A stretch of 64,000 bases of DNA from Micromonospora musae (GTDB taxonomy: Bacteria > Actinomycetota > Actinomycetes > Mycobacteriales > Micromonosporaceae), in NCBI RefSeq assembly GCF_003626635.1, contig NZ_RAZT01000002.1:496001-560000 (forward strand). The letters run 5' to 3'. The position numbers and the translations under genes were made by a program. The notes below the pieces were generated by a model, which had not been told where the DNA came from, did no database searches, and saw only the letters and a program-made list of their open reading frames with translations. Shown here piece by piece: positions 8,989 through 17,371 of the stretch (its first letter is position 1; each line of letters begins with the position of its first letter).

Positions 8989-9898
8989 CGCGGAGCACCG
9001 CGTGCGCGCCGACGGTCTGGTTGACGATCTGCGTCACCCGCACGTCGACCGCGACGCTGGCCAGCGCCACCGCGTCCGAGCGGCTGACCTCGTGCAGCCG
9101 TTGCAGCAGGGTCAACATCGAGTCCAGCGCCATGAACGTGGCGTCGTCGAGGGTCGCGCCGACGCCGAGGGTCAGCCAGGAGTCCGCGGTACGGGCCACC
9201 GGGGCGTTGATCGGGAAGTCGTCGCGGACGTCGAAGGTCAGGCTCACCTCCTCCATCGGACACTCGATCGCGGTACCGCCGATCTCCCCGTCGCCCTGCG
9301 CGGCGTGCCCGTCGCCGACCGAGAAGAGCCCGCCGTCGACGGCGATCGGCAGCAGCAGGGTGGTGCCGGCCGTCAGCTCCTTGCAGTCCAGGTTGCCGCC
9401 GCAGCGCCGGGGCGGGACCGTCGAGTGCAGCCCCGGTTCGGCCGGCGGCATGCCGAGCACCCCCATGAAGGGGCGCAGCGCCACCGTGTGCCCGTGCTGG
9501 TTACGGCCGACCATCGCCACCGGGTCGAGCTCCCAGGCGTGCACCACCGCGTGCTCCTCGACGCCGTACTGCTGGTTGAAGCTGCCCGGCCAGCCGCCGG
9601 CCACCGTGGTCCCCCAGGCGGCCGGGGTGATGGTGTCGATGCGTACCTCGAGGGTCTGGCCGGCGCGGGCGCCACGGACCGCGACCGGACCGATCAGCGC
9701 GTGCCCGTGGTCGGGCTGGTACTGCGGGGCCCGCGGGCGGTCCCGGTTCCGGCCACCGGGGTACGGTCCGGTCGACCACCAGCAGTCCAGCGTGCGGTAG
9801 GTGACGGTGTCGCCGGCGTCGATGGTGAGGGCCGGCGGGAAGTCGGGAGAGAAGTGTCCGTGCAGCGTGTCATCGCCTGGTGCGAGGATGTGTCGCAT
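8972..9898 (-). CDS. Acetamidase/formamidase (FmdA/AmdA) family protein
   Basis: Members hydrolyse small amides such as formamide or acetamide to the acid and ammonia. The 308-residue product is typical in length. It shows the N-terminal HGHFSPDFPPALTIDAGDTVTYRTLDCWW, the central PFMGVLGMPPAEPG, the metal/active-site region RRCGGNLDCKELTAGTTLLLP and the GLFSVGDGHAAQGDGEI loop, all family hallmarks. The start is probably leaderless: TAGCCT (9905-9910, minus strand) ends 6 bases before the ATG and there is no ribosome site. The gene stands alone and divergent from the peptidase gene, with 189 bases between them. The exact amide substrate is not known. Confidence 0.9.
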   Translation of the reverse strand: MRHILAPGDDTLHGHFSPDFPPALTIDAGDTVTYRTLDCWWSTGPYPGGRNRDRPRAPQYQPDHGHALIGPVAVRGARAGQTLEVRIDTITPAAWGTTVAGGWPGSFNQQYGVEEHAVVHAWELDPVAMVGRNQHGHTVALRPFMGVLGMPPAEPGLHSTVPPRRCGGNLDCKELTAGTTLLLPIAVDGGLFSVGDGHAAQGDGEIGGTAIECPMEEVSLTFDVRDDFPINAPVARTADSWLTLGVGATLDDATFMALDSMLTLLQRLHEVSRSDAVALASVAVDVRVTQIVNQTVGAHAVLRDGALR

Positions 9899-9904
9899 CT
9901 GCGC

Positions 9905-9910
9905 AGGCTA
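9905..9910 (-). promoter_or_regulatory. -10 box (TAGCCT) of a leaderless promoter
   Basis: Read on the minus strand, TAGCCT is followed by six bases and then the acetamidase ATG. Transcription should begin at or within a base of the start codon. No convincing -35 is visible. Confidence 0.6.
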
Positions 9911-10087
9911 GTTGCTGTCCCCCGCACGGGGTAGATGCAGCGCTCCCAGCGCGTGATCGACAGCGGGACGGCCCGACATATGTCGTAACACAGCAGAGCC
10001 CATCCACTACGGATGGTCATTGACTGGGCTGATCAATATCGATGACCATGCATCTGCCAGGTCTCTGGAGCTGACGGAGGTAGGGGC

Positions 10088-11992
10088 ATGGGAGTTGCGC
10101 GGCGATTGATAGCCGTGGGAGCGATCGTCGGGATGGCGGTCGTGAGCGCGCCCGCGGCGGCGAGCGCTCAGGTGGGGAAACCCCGGATCGTGGTGGAGAA
10201 CGGGCTGACCCAGCCGGTCTTCTCGTATGCGGAGGCGATCCAGGAGGTCGTCTACGTCGAGGCGCCGATGGACAGCGACGGCGACGGACGCCGGGATCTG
10301 ATCGAGGTCGACGTGGTCCGGCCGGCGGAGACCGAGGCGGGCCTGCGGGTGCCCACCATCATGGAGGCCAGCCCGTACTACGGCCGGGAGACCGGTGATC
10401 CGTTGCCGGATCAGACCCGCGGCTTCCCCGGCTGGTGGGACGAGTACTTCGTTCCCCGGGGCTACGCGGTCGTCCAGGTGGAAATGCAGGGCACCTCACG
10501 GTCGTTCGGCTGCCCCACCACCGGCGGACCCGAGGACACGATCAGCGCCAAGGCGGTGGTGGACTGGCTCAACGGCCGCGCCCCGGGCTTCCACCACGAC
10601 GGAAGCGTGGCGGTCGCCGACTGGAGCACCGGCAACGTGGGCATGCAGGGCGTCTCGTACGTCGGCACCCTGCCCAACGCGGTCGCCACCCAGGGCGTAC
10701 GGGGGCTGAAGACCGTGGTGCCGATCGCCGCGATCTCCAGCTGGTACCGGTACGTGAACGACCAGGGTGTCGCCTGGTCGACCTGGAGCGAGAACGTCGA
10801 CTTCCGGTACACCGAGTACCTCGCCGACTACGTCTCCACCGGCCGCACGCTCCCCGGCTCCGCGTCGGCGCCGGCCTGCGAGTCGGTCATCACGGGGATC
10901 GGCGACGCCGAGGAGGCGAGCGCCTCAGACTTCACCGAGTTCTGGCAGGAGCGGAACTACATTCCGGACGCCAAGAACATCAAGAAGGCGGGCACGTCGG
11001 TCTTCATGGTGCACGGCCTCACCGACTTCAACGTGAAGACCATGCACACTGCCGACCTGTGGCGCGAGATCGAGAAGCGCAACATGCCCCGCAAGATCTG
11101 GCTCCACCGGGGCGCGCACGTGAACCCGACCAGCTTCCGGCCGGCGGAGTGGCAGGCGGTCATGCATCGGTGGATGGACTACTGGCTGCACGACATCGAG
11201 AACGGGATCATGGACGAGCCGATGGCGGACATCCAGCGTCCCGACGGCAGCTGGGAGACCCACTCGAGCTGGCCGGACGCCGCCACCAAGGACGTCGACC
11301 TGCGCTTCGGTCCGGCCACCGCCGACGCGGCGGGCACGCTCTCGGCGCACGGGCCGAAGGGCAACCCCACGCAGAGCTACGCCGACCAGATCGAGTCGCA
11401 GGCCATCAAGATCGGCAACGCCGAGCAGGCCGCGCCGGGCCGGCTCGCCTACGTGACCCCTCCCCTCGCGAAGGAGGTACGTCTCTCCGGCACGCCCGAG
11501 CTGGCGGTCCGGATGTCGACGACGGCCGAGACGGCACTGCTCTCCGCGATGCTCGTCGACTACGGCCCCGGTCCGACCGTCACCGTGGCGGGCAAGGACC
11601 CGCTGGAGGTGGTGCAGGAGTCCTGCGAGCCCGAGGACCTGGCCAGCCGGACCGGGTGCGCCGAGCCGATGGCCGCGAGCACCGAGATCACCCCCGAACG
11701 CGTGCTCTCGTGGGGCCACATCGATGTCAAGAACTCGCCCGACCTGCGGCGGAGCCGGCCGTTGGAGCCCGGCAAGCAGTACAACGTGCGGTGGAAGACG
11801 CTCCCGTCCGAGCATGTCATCCCCGCCGGACACCGGATCGGGATCGTGATCACCGGCAACTACAACGCGAACCCGACGTCGAACCGGCCGGCCCGAGACG
11901 CGGCCGCGGTCGGTAGCGAGGTCACCGTGTACCTGAAGGGCAGCAGCGTGACGCTTCCGGTCGTCGGAGGCAAGGCTGCCCTGGGCTTCTGA
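10088..11992 (+). CDS. Secreted Xaa-Pro dipeptidyl-peptidase, CocE/NonD (S15) family
   Basis: The product should be an exported serine peptidase removing Xaa-Pro dipeptides, or a related CocE-type esterase. A Sec signal covers the first 28 residues (RRLIAVGAIVGMAVVSAPAAASAQ). The alpha/beta-hydrolase triad is readable: S190 in GVSYVGTLPN, D313 in VHGLTDFNVKTMHT and H344 in HRGAHVNP. The C-terminal half is the jelly-roll domain with VRLSGTPELAVRMS. Length 634 suits the family. ATG 10088 follows a strong GGAGG ribosome site. It is monocistronic and ends at a perfect 13-bp hairpin. S15 peptidase and CocE esterase cannot be separated by eye; the PP-type annotation is the commoner one. Confidence 0.88.
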   Translation: MGVARRLIAVGAIVGMAVVSAPAAASAQVGKPRIVVENGLTQPVFSYAEAIQEVVYVEAPMDSDGDGRRDLIEVDVVRPAETEAGLRVPTIMEASPYYGRETGDPLPDQTRGFPGWWDEYFVPRGYAVVQVEMQGTSRSFGCPTTGGPEDTISAKAVVDWLNGRAPGFHHDGSVAVADWSTGNVGMQGVSYVGTLPNAVATQGVRGLKTVVPIAAISSWYRYVNDQGVAWSTWSENVDFRYTEYLADYVSTGRTLPGSASAPACESVITGIGDAEEASASDFTEFWQERNYIPDAKNIKKAGTSVFMVHGLTDFNVKTMHTADLWREIEKRNMPRKIWLHRGAHVNPTSFRPAEWQAVMHRWMDYWLHDIENGIMDEPMADIQRPDGSWETHSSWPDAATKDVDLRFGPATADAAGTLSAHGPKGNPTQSYADQIESQAIKIGNAEQAAPGRLAYVTPPLAKEVRLSGTPELAVRMSTTAETALLSAMLVDYGPGPTVTVAGKDPLEVVQESCEPEDLASRTGCAEPMAASTEITPERVLSWGHIDVKNSPDLRRSRPLEPGKQYNVRWKTLPSEHVIPAGHRIGIVITGNYNANPTSNRPARDAAAVGSEVTVYLKGSSVTLPVVGGKAALGF

Positions 11993-12029
11993 CCGGGTGG
12001 CCCGGTCACCGGCCAGGTGACTCGATCGG

Positions 12030-12071
12030 CGGGTCCCTCACCAGCGGTCACGACCGTGGGTGAGGGACCCG
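12030..12071. terminator. Bidirectional hairpin terminator
   Basis: CGGGTCCCTCACC (12030-12042) pairs perfectly with GGTGAGGGACCCG (12059-12071). It lies between the convergent peptidase and F420-reductase-like genes. Confidence 0.85.
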
Positions 12072-12094
12072 TCGGTTCCCGCCTACGCCGTCTC

Positions 12095-12793
12095 CTACGG
12101 CGAGCCGATCCGGGCGGCGGCGACGACCCGGCCGCGCTCCGACTCCGGGAAGCGGTCGAGCATGGCCCGCACCTCGTCGGCGCTCACGTTGGCGCCGAAC
12201 AGCTCGCTGCCCGGTTCGAGGCGTACGCCCTCGGCGAGCGGGCCTGCGACGACCGGGTCGAAGCCGAGCCGGTCCACGAGGGTGGCGACGGCGTCGAGGT
12301 CGGCGGGGTCGTTCCCGGCGATCGCGATCGCCTTGCGACCGGGCGTGCCCGGCGGCCGCGCCTCGTCCTCGAGATCGTGGTATCCCATGTGGTTGAAGGC
12401 CTTGACGACGTGGGAGTCGGGCAGGAACGCCTGCACGGTCTCGCTCGACGAGGTGCTCGGGTCGGTGAGGTCGTCCCGGATGCCGTCCACCTCCCACCAG
12501 TAGTTCATCGCGTCGACGACGAGCTTGCCGCGCAACGCCTCGGCGGGGATGCCCCGGTACTTGCCCAACGGAAGGGCGAGGATCACGGTGTCGGCGCGCG
12601 CCACGGCGTCGGCCGCGGTGGTGGCGACCGCGCCGGGCGTGAGCACCTCGACGGTGAGGGCGATCTTCGCCGGATCGCCGGAGCCGGCGACGAGCACCCG
12701 GTAGCCGGCGGCGACGGAGAGCCGGGCGAGGACGGTGCCCACCTTGCCGGCCCCGAGGATGCCCAGGGTCTCCTGCCCGCTGCTGTCGTTCAT
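12095..12793 (-). CDS. NADPH-dependent F420 reductase-like Rossmann protein
   Basis: The 232-residue cytoplasmic protein opens with the nucleotide-binding fingerprint [16 protein letters not shown] and continues with [25 protein letters not shown] and [15 protein letters not shown]. This is the pattern of the NADPH:F420 oxidoreductase (Fno-like) family, which passes hydride between NADPH and deazaflavin F420. It is the third gene of an operon after two LLM-type flavin oxidoreductases, 26 bases downstream, so it may recycle reduced cofactor for them (inference). ATG 12793 has GGAGGAAG just upstream. The MarR regulator divergent from the operon probably controls it. Confidence 0.82.
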   Translation of the reverse strand: MNDSSGQETLGILGAGKVGTVLARLSVAAGYRVLVAGSGDPAKIALTVEVLTPGAVATTAADAVARADTVILALPLGKYRGIPAEALRGKLVVDAMNYWWEVDGIRDDLTDPSTSSSETVQAFLPDSHVVKAFNHMGYHDLEDEARPPGTPGRKAIAIAGNDPADLDAVATLVDRLGFDPVVAGPLAEGVRLEPGSELFGANVSADEVRAMLDRFPESERGRVVAAARIGSP

Positions 12794-12819
12794 CTCTTCC
12801 TCCGGGTACCGCTGGGGTG

Positions 12820-13851
12820 TCAGCCGGCCAGCATGTCGCGGACCAGGGGAATCACCCGGCTGCCGTAGAGCTCCACAGCGCGCATTCGGGCGCTCACCGG
12901 CTGCGCGCCGGCGGTGTAGATGAGGTCGAACCGGCCGACCCCGAGGCTGCGGATCGCGTCGGCCATGCGGCGGGCCACGGTCTCCGGCGAGCCGATGTAG
13001 AGGGAGCCGTTCGCCACCTCGGCGTCGAACTCCGCGCGGCGGATGGGCGGCCAGCCGCGCAGCTTGCCGATCCGGTCGCGCATGACCCGGTAGTGCGGCC
13101 AGAAGATCTCCTTCGCCTCCTCGTCGGTGTCGGCGATGAAGCCCGGCGAGTGCATCCCGACCGGGTACGCGGTCGTGCCGAACTGCTCGGCCGCCCGCCG
13201 GTACAGGTCGAGGTAGGGCGCGAAGCGTTCGGGAGAGCCGCCGATGATGGCGAGCATGAGCGGGAACCCGTAGTGGGCGGTGCGCACGACCGACTGTGGC
13301 GAACCGCCGACGCCCACCCACGTGTCGAGGCGCCCCGAGTCCGTCTTCGGGAAGACGTCGGCGTTCTCCAGCGGGGCACGCACGGTGCCGCTCCAGCTGA
13401 CCGGCTTCTCGTCCAGCAGCTTCGCGAAGAGCTCGATCTTCTCCTCGAAGAGCACGTCGTAGTCACGCAGGTCGTAGCCGAAGAGCGGGAAGGACTCGGT
13501 GAACGAGCCGCGGCCGAGGATGACCTCGGCCCGGCCGTTCGACAGCGCGTCCACCGTGGCGAAACGTTGGAACACCCGGACCGGGTCGTCCGAGCTCAGC
13601 ACGGTCACCCCGGAGGCGAGCCGGATCCGCGAGGTCCGGGTGGCGATCCCCGCCAGCACCGTCTCCGGCGTCGACACCGAGTACTCCGGCCGGTGGTGCT
13701 CGCCGAGGGCGATGACATCGACGCCGAGTTCGTCGGCGAGCACCGCCTCCTCGACGACCTGCCGGATCGCGGCGGCGTGCGACACCGTCTTGCCGGAGTC
13801 GTCCTCCGGCACGTCGCCGAAGGTGTCGAGGCCGAACAGCAGATCAGACAT
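12820..13851 (-). CDS. LLM-class flavin-dependent oxidoreductase (second in operon)
   Basis: This luciferase-like monooxygenase fold protein (343 residues) uses FMN or F420 to oxidise an unidentified small organic substrate. It shows [80 protein letters not shown] and the late [26 protein letters not shown]. The upstream paralogue shares this architecture throughout, so the pair arose by duplication and may form a heterodimer, as LuxA/LuxB do (inference). Its ATG lies inside the end of the upstream gene (8-base overlap), which indicates translational coupling. Confidence 0.9.
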   Translation of the reverse strand: MSDLLFGLDTFGDVPEDDSGKTVSHAAAIRQVVEEAVLADELGVDVIALGEHHRPEYSVSTPETVLAGIATRTSRIRLASGVTVLSSDDPVRVFQRFATVDALSNGRAEVILGRGSFTESFPLFGYDLRDYDVLFEEKIELFAKLLDEKPVSWSGTVRAPLENADVFPKTDSGRLDTWVGVGGSPQSVVRTAHYGFPLMLAIIGGSPERFAPYLDLYRRAAEQFGTTAYPVGMHSPGFIADTDEEAKEIFWPHYRVMRDRIGKLRGWPPIRRAEFDAEVANGSLYIGSPETVARRMADAIRSLGVGRFDLIYTAGAQPVSARMRAVELYGSRVIPLVRDMLAG

Positions 13852-14893
13852 GAGCGGGCTCCTTCGCCAGTAGCTCCCGCACCCGCGGCGCGACCTCGCT
13901 GCCGAGCAGCTCGATCGTGCGGGCGCGGGCCTCGCGGGGCAGGTGCATGATGTCGTACTTCAGGTCGAAGCGGCTCAGCCGCAGGTCACGGGCGACCGTG
14001 GCGATCTTCTGGGCGACCGTCTCGGGTGACCCGACGAAGAGCGCCCCGTGGTCGATCTCGGCCTCGTAGCGCTTGCGGTCGGGCCGGTAGAAGCCGCGCT
14101 CCTCGGCGAGCGCCGCCACGACCGGCTGCCAGTACCGCCACCAGGTCTCGACGGCCTCCTCGTCGGTCTCCGCGACCAGCCCGAGCGAGTGCTGCCCGAT
14201 CGGCTGTACGGGGTTCCCGAACTGTTCGAGCGCCCGATGGTAGAGGTCGACGTGGCCGGCGAAGCGCTGCGGGCGCCCGCCGATGATCGCGAGCATGAGC
14301 GGGAGTCCGTAGCGGGCGGCGCGGATCACCGAGTTCGGGCTCCCGCCGACGCCGATCCAGGTCGGGATGCCACCGGAGGGCATCCGGGGATGCAGCCGCT
14401 GGGCCACCAGCGGGGTACGCACGGTCCCCGACCAGGTGACGGTCTCCTCCCGCTGGAGTCGTACGAAGAGGTCGAGCTTCTCCTCGAAGAGCCGCTCGTA
14501 CTCCGCCAGGTCGTAACCGAACAGCGGGAACGATTCGGTGGCGGAGGCGCGTCCGAGGACGAGCTGGGCCCGACCGTTCGAGACGGCGTCGAGCGTCGCG
14601 AACTCGTGGTAGAGCCGCACCGGGTCGTTGGTGCTGAGCACCGTGACCGAGGTACCGAGCCGGATCCGCTCGGTCGCCGTGGCGATCGCCGCGAGCAGCA
14701 CGGGCGTCGCGGAGTCGTTGTGGCCCTCGCGGTAGTGCTCGCCCACGCTGAACACGTCGAGCCCGACCGACTCCGCGAGCCGCGCCTCCTCGACGAGCAG
14801 CCGCAGGGTCTCCGCGTCACTCAGGGGCCGGCCACCGTCGGTCGCCACCTCCCCGAACGAGTTGAGCCCCAGTTCGAAGCCTTCCGCTGTCAC
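13844..14893 (-). CDS. LLM-class flavin-dependent oxidoreductase (first in operon)
   Basis: This 349-residue luciferase-fold flavoenzyme is a paralogue of the gene that follows it. Landmarks are [77 protein letters not shown] and TWIGVGGSPNSVIRAARYGLPLML. GTG 14893 is chosen over ATG 14968 because GAGGAGGAC sits at the right distance and the upstream ATG would lie inside the operator. The substrate is unknown. Control is visible: two MarR-type palindromes lie between this gene and the divergent marR gene. Confidence 0.9.
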   Translation of the reverse strand: MTAEGFELGLNSFGEVATDGGRPLSDAETLRLLVEEARLAESVGLDVFSVGEHYREGHNDSATPVLLAAIATATERIRLGTSVTVLSTNDPVRLYHEFATLDAVSNGRAQLVLGRASATESFPLFGYDLAEYERLFEEKLDLFVRLQREETVTWSGTVRTPLVAQRLHPRMPSGGIPTWIGVGGSPNSVIRAARYGLPLMLAIIGGRPQRFAGHVDLYHRALEQFGNPVQPIGQHSLGLVAETDEEAVETWWRYWQPVVAALAEERGFYRPDRKRYEAEIDHGALFVGSPETVAQKIATVARDLRLSRFDLKYDIMHLPREARARTIELLGSEVAPRVRELLAKEPAHV

Positions 14894-14950
14894 CGCGTCC
14901 TCCTCACGCCCGCGCCCCCGGGGTACCCCGCACCGCGGGTCTCCCTCTGC

Positions 14951-14994
14951 GATTGACACGTCAATCATGTTAGCCTGCTAATTGACATGTCAAT
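14951..14994. promoter_or_regulatory. Two MarR-type operators in a divergent promoter region
   Basis: GATTGACACGTCAATC (14951-14966, palindromic except at the centre) and the perfect palindrome ATTGACATGTCAAT (14981-14994) have centres 29 bases apart. They fill the gap between the LLM operon and marR. The second abuts the marR ribosome site, so the regulator probably represses both itself and the operon. Confidence 0.85.
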
Positions 14995-15006
14995 CAGGAG
15001 ATGCGA

Positions 15007-15495
15007 ATGACGAAGGCCACACCCGAGCGGCGGAAGGGGCGCCAACTTCCGACCGCCGAGGAGCTCCGGATCTGGCGCGACTTCATCGAGACGACCGACG
15101 TGCTCCGCTCCCGGATCGCGTCCCGCCTGCAGAGCGAGTCCTCGCTCTCACCGGGCGACTACTCCGTGCTGCTCGCCCTCAGCGAGGCACAGCAGCAGCT
15201 TCGCTCCTCCGAGCTCGCGACCCAGATCGGCTGGGAGCGCAGCCGACTCTCGCACCACCTCGGGCGGATGGAGCGGCGGGGCCTCATCAGTCGCCAGGAG
15301 TGCGCGACCGACCCGCGCGGCGCGGAGGTCCACCTCACCACGGCCGGGGCCGAGGCGTTCCGGGCCTCCACCTTCCCGCACCTGCGCGCCATTCGCGAGG
15401 TCTTCGTCGACGCCCTCACCCCGGACCAGCTCCGCGCGGCCGGTGAGATCGCCGAGGCGCTGCGCACCCACCTCGACGCGCCGCAGACGGAATAA
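15007..15495 (+). CDS. MarR-family transcriptional regulator
   Basis: This 162-residue winged-helix repressor has the MarR core ADYSVLLALSE-type start of the DNA-binding domain (here GDYSVLLALSEAQQQLRSSELATQI), the recognition helix ERSRLSHHLGRMERRGLISRQE and the wing DPRGAEVHLTTAG. MarR proteins bind as dimers and release DNA when a phenolic or oxidising ligand binds. It is divergent from the LLM oxidoreductases and flanked by two palindromes, so it most likely senses their substrate. ATG 15007 is preferred to ATG 15001 because GGAG ends only at base 15000, giving 6-base spacing to the second ATG and none to the first. Confidence 0.93.
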   Translation: MTKATPERRKGRQLPTAEELRIWRDFIETTDVLRSRIASRLQSESSLSPGDYSVLLALSEAQQQLRSSELATQIGWERSRLSHHLGRMERRGLISRQECATDPRGAEVHLTTAGAEAFRASTFPHLRAIREVFVDALTPDQLRAAGEIAEALRTHLDAPQTE

Positions 15496-15798
15496 TCAAC
15501 GGAGGGCGCGGGAAGCACGAGGCACCCGATCCGGAGCGCATCCGCCACGACCGTGGCCACCTCACGCCGCTCGTGCCCTGGCCCTTGACTCAGTCCAACC
15601 GGGCGGCCCGGGCCTCGAGATAGCGCTGCTCCGGAAGACTGATGGTCTGCCGAGCGGTTGGAGCAACCTGCACCGGTGGTGAGAACGGCGGGAAGCAGGC
15701 ACTGCGGCTACGGCCCGCACGATGGGGCGCTCGGCGGCCGGGACAGCGGCACGAGCATCCCCGCGTGGACCGGCGAGAGCTGCGGGCGTGCGCTGACG
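15496..15798. other. Apparently non-coding stretch between marR and a GNAT gene
   Basis: No frame has a recognisable protein. Around 15650-15680 a run resembling the D arm of a class II tRNA (GCCGAGCGGTTGGAGCAACC) appears, but no acceptor pairing or T-loop GTTCRA follows. I see no clear terminator. It may be degenerate DNA or 3' untranslated sequence of the two convergent genes. Confidence 0.4.
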
Positions 15799-16395
15799 TC
15801 AGGTGCGCTCCTCGTCGCCCCGGATCCGGGCGTGCAGGTGCATGTCGTGCCGGCCGTCGGCGTGCACGGCGTCGCTGCGCTTCGTGCCCTCCAGCCGGAA
15901 ACCGGACTTGACGGCCACTCGGCAGGAGGCCCCGTTACGGGTCGAGTGATCGAGCTCCAGGCGGTGGAAACCGGCCTCGCCGAGGGCCCACCCGCTCACC
16001 GCGGCGAGCGCGCGGGGGGCCACGCCCGCACCGCGGGCGGCCGGAAGCACCCAGTACGCGCACTCGGCGACACCGTCGTCGAGGTCGAGTCCGCGCAGCG
16101 CGATGCGCCCCAGCACCTCGTCACCGTCTCGGGTCACCGCCCAGTGCGCGCCCCGCTCCTGCGCCCAGTCCCGGCGGTACTGGTCGAACCACTCCCGGAC
16201 CTGATCCTCGGAGCCCGGCTGTCGGGTGTGCCAACGCTGGATCTCGGGATCGCGGTAGGCGGCGAGGAAGACCGGCGCGTCGGTCGCCGCCCAGGGCCGC
16301 AGCAGCAGACCACCCCCGGCGGAGAGCAGCGGTTGCGGGCCGACGGAGAGCGTGCCGGCCGAGATGGCGGGCGGCGTCGTGAGGGCGGACGTCAT
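15799..16395 (-). CDS. GNAT-family N-acetyltransferase (RimJ/RimL type)
   Basis: This 198-residue acetyl-CoA-dependent acetyltransferase shows LLLRPWAATDAPVFLAAYRDPEIQRWHTRQP, the conserved strand pair GDEVLGRIALRGLDLDDGVAECAYWVLPAARGAGVAPRAL (motif A, acetyl-CoA pyrophosphate loop R-GAG-VA) and HRLELDHSTRNGASCRVAVKSGFRLEGTKR (motif B). This pattern is typical of RimJ/RimL-like enzymes that acetylate ribosomal proteins or small amines; the acceptor is unknown. ATG 16395 is selected because AAAGGA lies 7 bases upstream; the ATG 36 bases earlier has no support. It is divergent from the PP2C-like gene. Confidence 0.88.
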   Translation of the reverse strand: MTSALTTPPAISAGTLSVGPQPLLSAGGGLLLRPWAATDAPVFLAAYRDPEIQRWHTRQPGSEDQVREWFDQYRRDWAQERGAHWAVTRDGDEVLGRIALRGLDLDDGVAECAYWVLPAARGAGVAPRALAAVSGWALGEAGFHRLELDHSTRNGASCRVAVKSGFRLEGTKRSDAVHADGRHDMHLHARIRGDEERT

Positions 16396-16514
16396 CGCCC
16401 ATCCTTTCCCCGTGCCCCGGAAGCGTGTCAAGTTGTCGGAGCGACGCGGGACGCGGCGAGCGCGCCGACGCTCGCCCGGTCCCGGCCCCTACCGGCGAAG
16501 GGTGGCCGAAGAAC

Positions 16515-17309
16515 ATGCGGGTGACCATGACGACCGCCCCGGCACGGCGCGGTCGGCGCAACGAGGATTTCACCGGCGCCGTACCGACGGCCGCGGTGCT
16601 GGTCGACGGCGCCGGCATCCCGGGCGCGGAGGCGATCTGCCGGCACGGTGTGGCCTGGTACGCCGACCGGCTGGGCGGCACCCTCCTCGGCCTCCTGGCA
16701 CTCGTCCGCGACCGCAGCCTCCCGGAGCTGCTCGCCACGGCGATCGAGCAGGTGACGGACGCCCACCGGGACAGCTGCGAGGTCGCCGACCCGATCAGCC
16801 CCTCGGCCGCCGTCGCCGTCCTACGCGTCTCGGACGGCCTCGTCGAGCACCTGCTGCTCGGTGACGCGGTCCTCGTCCTCGACCGGGTGCAGGGCGCGCC
16901 GCTGGTCGTCGCCGATCCACGCGAGGTGGTCATCAGCCGGTCGTACCAGTCCGCGATCGAGGCCACCGCCGAGGGCAGCGACGAGCACCACCGGCTGCTG
17001 CGGGAGCTGCGCGCCAACCGGAACCGACCGGGCGGATTCTGGGTGGCCAAGGACGACCCACGGGCCGCCGACGAAGCGATCACGGGAAGCTGCCCGGCCG
17101 CCGAGCTGACCAGCGCCGTCCTGCTCAGCAACGGCGCCAGCCGCATCGTGGACCGGTTCCGGCTCGCCGACTGGCCGGAGGTGCTGTCCGTCCTCGGGTC
17201 CACCGGACCCGCCGAGATCATCCGACGGGTCCGGCGGGCGGAGGCGCAGCAGGCCGTGGCGGCGGACGACGCGACGATCACGTACTGCACCGACCTCGGC
17301 GAGTTCTGA
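16515..17309 (+). CDS. PP2C-fold phosphatase-like protein
   Basis: The 264-residue product resembles actinobacterial integrator-type PP2C proteins. It has an early NEDFTGAVPTAAVLVDGAGIPG strand pair (D in LVDGAG as a likely metal ligand), a central SAAVAVLRVSDGLVEHLLLGDAVLVLD and a late SAVLLSNGASRIVDRF, corresponding to the GD and DG landmarks of PPM phosphatases. The strict DGxGG of classic PP2C is absent (DGAGI), so activity is uncertain. Two further starts, at 16521 and 16527, are possible; none has a clean ribosome site. It is convergent with the P450 gene and separated from it by a hairpin terminator. Confidence 0.65.
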   Translation: MRVTMTTAPARRGRRNEDFTGAVPTAAVLVDGAGIPGAEAICRHGVAWYADRLGGTLLGLLALVRDRSLPELLATAIEQVTDAHRDSCEVADPISPSAAVAVLRVSDGLVEHLLLGDAVLVLDRVQGAPLVVADPREVVISRSYQSAIEATAEGSDEHHRLLRELRANRNRPGGFWVAKDDPRAADEAITGSCPAAELTSAVLLSNGASRIVDRFRLADWPEVLSVLGSTGPAEIIRRVRRAEAQQAVAADDATITYCTDLGEF

Positions 17310-17317
17310 CCGCCGCC

Positions 17318-17346
17318 GGCCGGCTCGGCGCAGCGCCGGGCCGGCC
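17318..17346. terminator. Hairpin terminator between convergent PP2C-like and P450 genes
   Basis: GGCCGGCTCGGCGC (17318-17331) can pair with GCGCCGGGCCGGCC (17333-17346) with a single T-G wobble. The real loop is probably GCAGC closing a 12-bp stem. Confidence 0.75.
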
Positions 17347-17371
17347 CGTACGACGAACCGCCCGTGGCCGG

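Noticed and set aside
15640-15720. tRNA-like D-arm sequence (GCCGAGCGGTTGGAGCAACC)
   Set aside because: No acceptor-stem pairing and no GTTCRA T-loop within tRNA length, so it is not a tRNA.
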